Assembly: GCF_034190915.1 (NCBI RefSeq)
Contig: NW_026947496.1
Location: forward strand, 55,438,501 to 55,502,500
Length of the DNA: 64,000 nt
Direction of reading: 5' to 3'
From: Cavia porcellus
Taxonomy: Eukaryota; Chordata; Mammalia; Rodentia; Caviidae
The notes under the pieces are model-generated. The model was not told the DNA's origin. It was given only the letters and a program-made list of their open reading frames with translations, and ran no database searches. Shown piece by piece: positions 25,010-33,716 of this stretch (position 1 is its first letter; each line of letters opens with the position of its first letter). A program made the translations under genes and the position numbers.

Positions 25010-25435
25010 CTCACATTCCAGGGTTTCCCTTCTGACATTCGTGACCCACTGCTTTCCAAGTCCCCTCCTTGCACGTGCCTACCAGGCTCTCTATGGACAT
25101 GACTCCAGGCCTTTGCTCGACTGTTGTTTTGTTTTGTTTTGCTTTGTTTTGTTTTTCCTTTTCCTCCACTTCACTCAGTCTGTTGCAAAGGTCTAGCTCA
25201 AGTCACTGTCCCTTCAGGAAGCCCTAGGCTGACTCCCTAGTCCTCAGGGCCCTCTACTAAGTCCACAACGTTTAGACATTCTCCTCCATTACCTCTCCTG
25301 CTCACTTTATGCTAGCTTTATGTTCTTGGAGTGATCAGTCTACATCACATTTTAATTACTCACAAGCTAAGTAGGCAGTAAGTCCTGCAAAATAGGTCGT
25401 ATCTTTTAATAAATGTTAACCATGTGGCTTCCTTA
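25010..25435 (+). mobile_element. LINE-2 3' end, ancient
   Basis: CCAGGCCTTTGCTCGACTG, CCTTCAGGAAGCCCTAGGCT and CACATTTTAATTACTCACAA follow the L2 3' consensus order. A (GTTTT)n expansion at 25125-25155 splits it. Confidence 0.75.
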
Positions 25436-25785
25436 CATGCATATCGGAAGAATACCAATAAAAACTCTATTGCTAGATTGGATGTCAAAAGAAATACATA
25501 ATATTCAAGAGGCTTGAAACTACAAGATGCCAAGTTTATTTGTACTATGCAAGGACGGGGCTGAGGCTTATGAAAGTGGCCAGGTTAATCATGCCAGTCG
25601 GTATGGATTTCTCTATCATGGACCTATTTTTAACTATAAAGTAGGTAATGTTGTAGGCAGAATTTCATAAAGAGGAAAAAATATAATCAGCACTGACACA
25701 TACGATAAAACCAAGTTAGCCACATGATCAATGTTATCCAAAGAACCAAGGGAGAGCTTAAATTGTAAGAACTATTAGCGGGTTT

Positions 25786-27158
25786 ACTATTTTGCTTAAA
25801 TGGTTATGTTCTGACCTGTGCTGTTTTGTTGTTATGTCCTCTTTTATCTCAATCTCCGTTTTTTATTATTTATTTTTTTATTTTTGTTATAGCCTAGCTG
25901 TAACCATTGCACCTCATTTCTGTTCTGTATGCGCCACTCAGCCCCCTCGCTTCCCTTCCTATCTTTCTAGGTTAAGTTTCAATTTTCTGAGAAAACTGTA
26001 AAAGCCTTAGGTATCAGTTTCCTGTAACCCCCTTCCCTACCCCTCATCCGGTTATCTATAATAAAAAATGCTGTTCTTTAAGAAATGTTTAACTTCAAGG
26101 AAATTACAGGAAGTTCTGTAAAGCCCAGATGCTACCTAACTGTGTCAGCGATTATAACATTCCTGTGGTTTTCAGCTTTAAAAGCCTAATTCCCCAACTG
26201 TAAGGTGCGCAATCTCCAAATTGGCTCTCAGGGATTGCATCGCCAGGCCTGGCCTAAAATAAAGCCTTTGCTCCCCAAATTTTAATTTCTTGCTTCCTTG
26301 GGTTATATTCCGGTGTCCGAGCTATCACAATTTTTATCTTTTTAATTAAGGGAAAAATAAATAAAAAATAGCAGGATATATTATAGTAACCCACTTTGAT
26401 TTCCTATTAACTTGATTTGAAATCCTGTATTGCTCTCACCATCTTGTTTTGACTGATTTTACTCTATTCTGTTTTGCTTGATAGTACCAAGTTTGAGAGC
26501 ATAGGCAACAACTGTGAAGACAGTAAGATTCACTATGATGCCCATTCTGGTTTGACTATTATCTTCTTTTGAAGTCCTGTAATGTCTCCAAAGCTTTGGT
26601 TTTATTCTTTACTGTTTTGTTCAATTTTATTATAACTGATGATATAGGCAATTCTTTTTAAGATAGCAAGAGGCATTCTGAGAACCATTGTTGATCACCT
26701 TGTATTCTGTTTTTACATTATGTACTGTGTCCATCCTTTTGATTTGACTGACTCTTGTTTTGTTATGTCATATTTGGTTTTATTCTCTTCAAAAAAAAAG
26801 TAATAAGAACTGTGGGAGTAATAAAACCCAAAATGTGTAATTGTCATTGTAAAAAAGAGAGGAAAAGAAAGTGTTCCAAAGGATATAACTGCATATATAT
26901 TTAAGCATATAAGATAGCTAACCATATTACTGAGTATTTGTTCGATCATTGAACAGAACTGTTTGCAGTCTCACTGTTTGAATGCCTACTTTATATGCTT
27001 TAATTTTGTAACTTGAACAACTATTTCTAAGATGACAATATGTAATCTATTAACTAGTGATTTCCTACTGTTTATTTTTTTATTCTGTATAACTTGTACC
27101 CTTTTTCTGGTTTTTTTCTTTTTCTCCTTAAATAAAATTTTTAAAAAAAGAAAAAAAA
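25786..27158 (+). mobile_element. 5'-truncated HAL1/L1 3' UTR fragment carrying a solo LTR
   Basis: The sequence matches the HAL1 copy from about 53575 (ATTTTGTTTAAATGGTTATG) to its 3' end, including AATAAA near 27130 and an A-rich tail. TSD: AGAACTATTAGCGGGTTT (25768-25785) and AGAATTATTAGAAGGTTT (27159-27176), 15 of 18. An LTR interrupts it at 25885-26329. A 3'-only copy cannot say whether its parent was L1 or HAL1-like. Confidence 0.85.
25885..26329 (+). mobile_element. Solo LTR, family not identified (TG...CA, 445 bp)
   Basis: It begins TGTTATAGCCTAGCTGTAAC and ends CGAGCTATCACA, and is flanked by ATTTT at 25880-25884 and 26330-26334. Removing it restores the continuous TTTTTATTTTTATC text of the host 3' UTR. 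A poly(A) signal AATAAA lies at 26258-26263, followed by a T-rich stretch, so transcription runs on the + strand. The TSD size (4-5 bp in a T-run) and text suggest ERV class I or III; I cannot decide. Confidence 0.8.
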
Positions 27159-27750
27159 AGAATTATTAGAAGGTTTCTACTGTCACAGAGAAGAAAATGG
27201 TTAAACTAACATAAGCCAATAAATTTTTCTCTTGCTTTCTCCATCGATTTGGAGGAAGGCATGCAGCTATAACAGTTAATTAATTTTGGTTTATGATAAT
27301 CTACTAATTTAAAGTTTTAAAAGTCAATAGTAGGGCTTCACCAGAAAAAGAATTTGTTCTACAGTATAGCAGCCCCAGAATACTGCCTCCCAAAACCCGA
27401 CACTTACTAATATAAGCAAGTTAACAGAAGACGCAGGACTTGCAGGAACAGTCATGTAGGGAAACAAGCAGAATACACAGTTGAGTTTAGAATGAGTGAC
27501 AAGAGGAGGAGATGATTAGGACTAAGTGAGAAGACTTCAACTCAGACAAGAACCACAGGGATAAAAGACACTGTTGCAGAGTTTCAGGAAGAGGGTATAA
27601 AGAGTCATATACTTAGAGGGTCCATTATCAACCACTACCTATGCTTCACTTGGAAGACATGCCTAAAGTCAGGCGTGTCTGGCCAAGAGCCTCAGAAGAA
27701 TCCTAATCTTCCAGCTACTATGAAACAACAATTGTTTTAAAATGGTAATG

Positions 27751-27914
27751 AAGCTAGGTGCGGTGGTGCATGCCTTTAATTCAGCACTCAGGAAGCTGAG
27801 GCAAGAGGACAACCATGAGTTTGAGGCCAGCCTAGGCTACATGGTGAGTTCAAGGCCAGCCTGAACTGCATAGCAAAACCCTGTCTCCCAAAAAAAAAAA
27901 AAAAAAAAAAAAAT
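27751..27914 (+). mobile_element. B1-like SINE (quasi-dimeric)
   Basis: AAGCTAGGTGCGGTGGTGCA, two successive GGCCAGCCTAGGCTAC/GGCCAGCCTGAACTGC blocks and a long A-tail. Confidence 0.88.
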
Positions 27915-28284
27915 TATGAAAATAAAAAGTAAAAATAAAAAACTTTTAGTATTTCTTTAAAGACCACAAATAACACACCATTTACATATTCTGATCCCTA
28001 TGTTGCTTCTTTCAGGAAAAGAAAAATATATATGAAAAAAATCCTAAAGACATACTCAAATGATAGTATTAACTGTCTCCACATTTATTGAACAATTGTA
28101 CGAGAACCCACTGTGTGCCCAGCAATGTACCACATAGCAAACACAGCTGTTTATTCTTTACATGAACATTCCTCTATTATCAATCCAAAAGAAACAGTTA
28201 CTACTAGTTTAGAAAAAAACTGAAACTTACCATAAAGCCAATCCTGAAATACTGACAAATAAATGTTAACAAATTTTAATTCAC

Positions 28285-28462
28285 TTCTATTTACTTATTT
28301 TTTTGTAATGCTGAGGACTGACCCTAGGGGTGTTTTACCATTGAGCTATATCCCTAGCTCTTCTTATATTGTTGAACAAGATCTTACTACATTGCAGAGA
28401 GGGACCTTAAATTCCTTAGGCTCAAGAGATCCTCCTGCTTCAGCCTAGTACACAGCTATGAC
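28285..28462 (-). mobile_element. B4-like composite SINE (ID + B1), old
   Basis: Reverse orientation: a tRNA/ID-like part (GAGGACTGACCCTAGGGG...GAGCTATATCCC) is followed by a 7SL/B1-like part (CAAGATCTTACTACATTGCA...CTCCTGCTTCAGCC). Confidence 0.65.
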
Positions 28463-28581
28463 TACGAATGAAGGCCACTGAATCCCACTACATCTTGCTT
28501 CTTTTCTCCTTGTTTTTTTTTTTTCTTTTAAATGAGAAGCAATAATTTAGATCAGATAATTCTTTAAAAATCACATGTATA

Positions 28582-28684
28582 GGGGGCTGGGGATTTAGCT
28601 CAGCGGCATAAGCACCTGCCTTGCAAGCAGGCAGTCATGAGTTCGATCCCCGGTACCGATAAAAAGTTAAAAAAAAAAAAAAAG
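28582..28684 (+). mobile_element. ID-like tRNA-derived SINE (young)
   Basis: It starts GGGGCTGGGGATTTAGCTCA, has the B box GAGTTCGATCC and a CGGTACCGATAAAAAG tail, and is flanked by near-identical AAAAATCACATG copies (28566-28577 and 28690-28701). Confidence 0.9.
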
Positions 28685-30354
28685 TTAAAAAAAAATCACA
28701 TGCATGGCAGCTTTGAAAAAAAGTTATGCACTTTCTTCAAAAGCTGAGTTTTAAATATAAAAAACTCAAACTATTTTTATACTATCCTGTGTGACAAATA
28801 CAGTAAAACACAGTTGAGCTCTGGGCACCAGAACAAAATTTTGTTAAAATCATCTTCCCTCCATCACCATGTATTGTGAATGGAAGGTCACACTGATCTC
28901 TTTGGCTCTGTCTCTACCAACATGAGTTGACTGTGGCCTCACAGCCAGGGGACTCACAAGCATATGGGTATTTTGGTGTTGTTGTTTTTTTTTTTTAAGC
29001 CCCTTATCTATTACTCTTTCTGTCAGGTTCTCCACTTATCTAGCAGTTATCAGCAAAGGAAAACACTGGCCTTCTTCTAGGCTGTCACATGGCCAGTGGC
29101 CAGAACCCTACGGAGGAGAGAGTTCCAAGGCTCCCGTGGGGCTTCATACAGTTGTAGGCTTGTCACATATCAGATGAGCATAAAAAAATTGCTAGGGCCT
29201 TAAATCTAAAACAATTATTTCTGCTCAAAGGCAGTACAGTAAAGTGACCATTTTCAAGCAATTCACTACCTGGTTCATAGCAGACAAAAAGAAGGTATCT
29301 GCACAGTAATCACAGTAACAATTTTCACTGCCAGAAGGCACTGACAGCTCCTTGCAGGATGTCAAATCTCCCAACAGTCGGGGATTCTCTGGGGTTGACT
29401 TAGCTGCCTGAGCCAGCTGTGTCCATACAAGAATGGCTCGGAGAGCAATGTTTTTTTATTCGCGAAGAAACTTTAATACTAGTGTCCTGGTATTATAAAT
29501 GACAAGAGCCATGGATATTTTACTTCAGGGAAATGATTGTTTAATGACAATACAGAGAAACATAATGATAACATAAAGAAACTATGGATGGCAATAATAA
29601 GTAGGTGTGCAGTAAACAGGATTTAACACATCTTTTGGCTTTCCTTTAAAGACAAGGTAGGATCAGAATAATGTGCTTCCTGTCTGGACAGATGTGGCAT
29701 CTCAGGTTAATACATCTTAAAACAAAGACAAGATTGAGCTGTTCTAAATTAGAATCCTTGAGCTATCGGAAATCCTCCTATTAGCACAACAGGTTTGGCA
29801 ACAATCTCTCATTGACAGATCAGCTCAAGGTTGAAGGCAGTTAAAAAGAAATGTTTCCTACCGCTATAAGATGATTGGGGCAGTGGATAATTTTTTTTCT
29901 TGTCTAAAAGCCAACATAAAGAAAAATAATGCACGTTTCTAGCTCTAAACAGTAAGGGCTAAATTCTTAACTGTTAATACATCATGGCACTGGGTGGCTG
30001 AGATTCTCCAGCTATTTAATTTTGTGTTTTAAAGTTTTGAGTGATGTAAGCTAAGAAGCCAAAAAAAAAAAAAAAAGTACAGAAAAAGGAGGTTACTTTA
30101 AACACCTAAACGAAAGCATAACTCAGTCTTTATTTATAAAATCATCTCAAAATAAAAGCCAATGTTGTTATCATCTTAACATACATAACTTAGTACATAC
30201 TTGGCTATATTTCTGAGATTTCATCAAGGCCATATTATCAAAAGGCATAACTAGTGAATTATTTTAACATAAATTTTCAGAGGTTATTTGACCATAACAA
30301 GGTATAAGACAGAAAAATTGCATCAAATTAATCAAAATTAAGAAAGTCAAAGTA

Positions 30355-30430
30355 GAAGGGATTTAGCTCAGTGGCATAAGGCCTACCTGGCAAGCGCAAG
30401 GTTGGGAATTCAATCCCTGGTACCAAAAAG
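30355..30430 (+). mobile_element. ID-like tRNA-derived SINE
   Basis: GGGATTTAGCTCAGTGGCAT, then AATTCAATCCCTGGTACC and an AAAAAG tail. Confidence 0.83.
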
Positions 30431-30744
30431 AAAATCAAAGTGGGAGTAATTAACATCAGGCCCTATATTGCAGTTTAGATCTGAAAAGTCGCCCAAAGTT
30501 TCACATATTCCTAGGTAGAGCTTTCTAAAGGTGACTGGACTGTGGTGCTGTAATTTCATCAGTAGTAATGCATAATGGGATCATAATATTCTAGAAAAGT
30601 GATGGAGACAGAAAGGGGGGTCTACACTATCTAGGTGCTATCGGGTCCTGACCTGAATTCCCGATCTCCCAAACAAGTGTACAGCCAAGGTTAAACAAAA
30701 AGAGACAAACTGTATGATTTAAAAAAAAAAGGGGGGGGGGGTCT

Positions 30745-31000
30745 AGTTGAAAAGTATGGATCATGAGGACTATACAATCTTGAGGACTATATCTAGTCCC
30801 ATGTCCATCCTCTCTGACTGTTCCTCTCTGTACCCTCAAGCTGCCATGAAGAGAGCAGCTTTCTTCCACTATGCTCTTATGCTATAATGTTCTACTGTGC
30901 CACCGGTCTGAAAGCAATGGGGCCAGTTCACCATGGACTGGGTCTTCCAAAACCATGATCCAAAACAAACCTTTCCTCTTTTGGGTTTTTAAGGTCATAG
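30745..31000 (+). mobile_element. MaLR-type LTR fragment
   Basis: This contains CTGCCATGAAGAGAGCAG, TGTGCCACCGGTCTGAAAGC, ACCATGGACTGGG and CCAAAACAAACCTTTCCTC, which parallel the right half of the LTR at 63299-63563. The left border is uncertain because of a G-run at 30732-30741. Confidence 0.55.
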
Positions 31001-31100
31001 TGATCCAAAGCTAATATCCTCTTAGGACACAGAAGAAAAGTAAGTCCCCAATAATTAACACAACCAGAAGCATTAAATTCAGCATTTAAAAAACTACCTT

Positions 31101-31180
31101 GGGCTAGGGAAGGTTCAGTGGGAGAACATTTGCTTAGCATGAACAAGGCCCTGTGTTTAATTCACAGCACAGAGAAAAAA
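31101..31180 (+). mobile_element. ID-like SINE, diverged
   Basis: GGGCTAGGGAAGGTTCAGTG head and TTTAATTCACAGCACAG end, then an A-tail; older than the consensus copies. Confidence 0.65.
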
Positions 31181-31639
31181 GATAAGAAGCTTCTATTTGT
31201 ATAGTTTTTTATTCTGGGATTGTCCAGGTGCCATTTAAGCTATTATATTTCTGCACTGTAATAATTAAACACTTGAAGCAGTAAGTTACTCTTTTAAGCA
31301 CAAATTTACAATCTTATGCCAATTTTTATTTTGTTATTAAAATTACTCTATATTCACAAACAAAATTAATGTGAAGCAAATCTATATTTTGAAGACATCG
31401 ATTTTTGCCTCAGTTACACAGCAATCAATCTCATCCTTCATTCACCATCCAAGTCTCAAATGGAGCACTACTACTGGGAACAAGGTTCCAACTCTCCTTT
31501 TTCCAAACTAATTTTGGCTGCCATCCTAACACGCAGTACACCCTTCCACTGCAGCAGTCAGCAGGAGCTATCCATTGGCTCCACACCAGGAGCTTTACTC
31601 TCATTACATCGCTACTCTCCCTGTGTTTCTTTCTTGTTT

Positions 31640-31714
31640 CATACATGAAGAATCTGAGATTCAAGGATACGAAGGAATTGGCCCAGAACACAGCTAGGAA
31701 AAAGGTCAGGATTT
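31640..31714 (+). mobile_element. MIR fragment
   Basis: ACATGAAGAATCTGAGATTC, AGGAATTGGCCCAGAACACA and CAGCTAGGAAAAAGGTCAGG match the MIR core order. It is cut by the monomer-array insertion at its right edge. Confidence 0.7.
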
Positions 31715-33236
31715 GAAAATAAGTATGTCTGAGGACTCTGGGAAGCCAAGCCAGCACCTCCCCTCCCTGCAAGCGGAGGCAGGGTGGCAGCCTGCAGCCC
31801 TTCCAGGGGGAGAACTAGCAGCGTCTCCTGAGATCCACGCCATGCTGGAACTTAGGACTCTGGGAAGCCAAGCCAGCACCTCCCCTCCCTGCAAGCGGAG
31901 GCAGGGTGGCAGCCTGCAGCCCTTCCAGGGGGAGAACTAGCAGTGTCTTCTGAGATCCACGCCATGCTGGAACTTAGGACTCTGGGAAGCCAAGCCAGCA
32001 CCTCCCCTCCCTGCAAGCGGAGGCAGGGTGGCAGCCTGCAGCCCTTCCAGGGGGAGAACTAGCAGTGTCTCCTGAGATCCACGCCATGCTGGAACTTAGG
32101 ACTCTGGGAAGCCAAGCCAGCACCTCCCCTCCCTGCAAGCGGAGGCAGGGTGGCAGCCTGCAGCCCTTCCAGGGGGAGAACTAGCAGTGTCTCCTGAGAT
32201 CCACACCATGCTGGAACTTAGGACTCTGGGAAGCCAAGCCAGCACCTCCCCTCCCTGGTAAGCGGCGGTAGTTTAGCCCACTTCAGCCCTTCCAGGGGGA
32301 GAACTAGCAGTGTCTCCTGAGATCCACACCATGCTGGAGCTTAGGACTCTGAGAAGCCAAGCCAGCACCTCCCCTCCCTGGTAAGCAGTGGTAGTTTAGC
32401 CCACTTCAGCCCTTTCAGGGGGAGAACTAGCAGTGTCTCCTGAGATCCACGCCATGCTGGAACTTAGGACTCTGGGAAGCCAAGCCAGCACCTCCCCTCC
32501 CTGGTAAGCGGTGGTAGTTTAGCCCACTTCAGCCCTTTCAGGGGGAGAACTAGCAGTGTCTCCTGAGATCCACACCATGCTGGAACTTAGGACTCTGGGA
32601 AGCCAAGCCAGCACCTCCCCTCCCTGCAAGCGGAGGCAGGGTGGCAGCCTGCAGCCCTTCCAGGGGGAGAACTAGCAGTGTCTCCTGAGATCCACACCAT
32701 GCTGGAACTTAGGACTCTGGGAAGCCAAGCCAGCACCTCCCCTCCCTGGTAAGCGGCGGTAGTTTAGCCCACTTCAGCCCTTCCAGGGGGAGAACTAGCA
32801 GTGTCTCCTGAGATCCACGCCATGCTGGAACTTAGGACTCTGGGAAGCCAAGCTTGCATCTCCCCTCCCTGGTAAGCGGAGGCAGGGTGGCAGCCTGCAG
32901 CCCTTCCAGGGGGAGAACTAGCAGTGTCTCCTGAGATCCACGCCATGCTGGAACTTAGGACTCTGGGAAGCCAAGCCAGCATCTCCCCTCCCTGTAAGTG
33001 GAGGCAGGGTGGCAGCCTGCAGCCCTTCCAGGGGGAGAACTAGCAGTGTCTCCTGAGATCCACGCCATGCTGGAACTTAGGACTCTGGGAAGCCAAGCCA
33101 GCACCTCCCCTCCCTGGTAAGCGGCAGTAGTTTAGCCCACTGCAGCCCTTCCAGGGGGAGAACTAGCAGTGTCTCCTGAGATCCTAGCCCTGTTGGAGCT
33201 TAGGTCTCTGGGAAGCCAAGCCAGCATCTCCCCTCC

Positions 33237-33716
33237 TGTTGGGAGCCGCGTCTGTGATAGCTCGCCTTGCGCGGCGGACGTGCGGCCTGTGGTAAAGAGC
33301 AAAGCCTGAGGTAGATTACCCCTCCCATCGAATATGTTAGTTTCCTGCTTACCGCGTAAACAACCCGCTCAACAATATAGTCTGCCTGGCAACTGATGAT
33401 GTTAGCCAATCAGCTTGCCTTGCTTACTTTAACATGATTGGACACTGTACCCGTATATATACCGGTGCCACCCCTGGGCGGAAGAAGAAGCCAGGTAGAA
33501 GCCCGGAAGTAGAAGCCCAGAAGGAGCCGCGGAGAGCGGACCGGTAGAGGCTTCGGAGCGAAGCCCGGAAGGAGCCGCGGGGAGCGGACCAGAGGAGGCT
33601 TCGGCTGGGAGCGATCCCAGGGCAGGCTGTACGGAGAAGGAAAATAAAAAGAAAAGGTTGTCCACTACCAGACTTTGTCGTGTGTCCTTCCTGCCGGCCG
33701 GGAGCGGACATCGACA
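33237..33716 (+). mobile_element. Solo LTR, IAP-like (ERV class II)
   Basis: This 480-bp LTR starts TGTTGGGAGCCGCG and ends GACATCGACA (TG...CA), flanked by a 6-bp TSD CCCTCC at 33231-33236 and 33717-33722. The 5' start resembles intracisternal A-particle LTRs and 6-bp TSDs are typical of class II ERVs. A CCAAT box (33406-33410), a TATA-like TATATATA (about 33454), a poly(A) signal AATAAA (33643-33648) and a following T/GT-rich stretch give U3-R-U5 order on the + strand. It is GC- and CpG-rich compared with its surroundings, which argues for a recent insertion. No internal viral sequence remains, so the provirus was removed by LTR-LTR recombination. Confidence 0.9.
33512..33607 (+). repeat. 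48-bp tandem duplication inside the solo LTR
   Basis: Two diverged 48-bp units start GAAGCCCAGAAGGAGCCGCG at 33512 and GAAGCCCGGAAGGAGCCGCG at 33560. They lie downstream of the TATA-like box, in the predicted start/R region. A third partial GAAGCCCGG precedes them near 33499. Confidence 0.75.

Noticed and set aside
28582..28684. Possible tRNA gene (A and B boxes present)
   Set aside because: The same sequence recurs many times with A-tails and TSDs, so these are ID-like SINEs, not tRNA genes.
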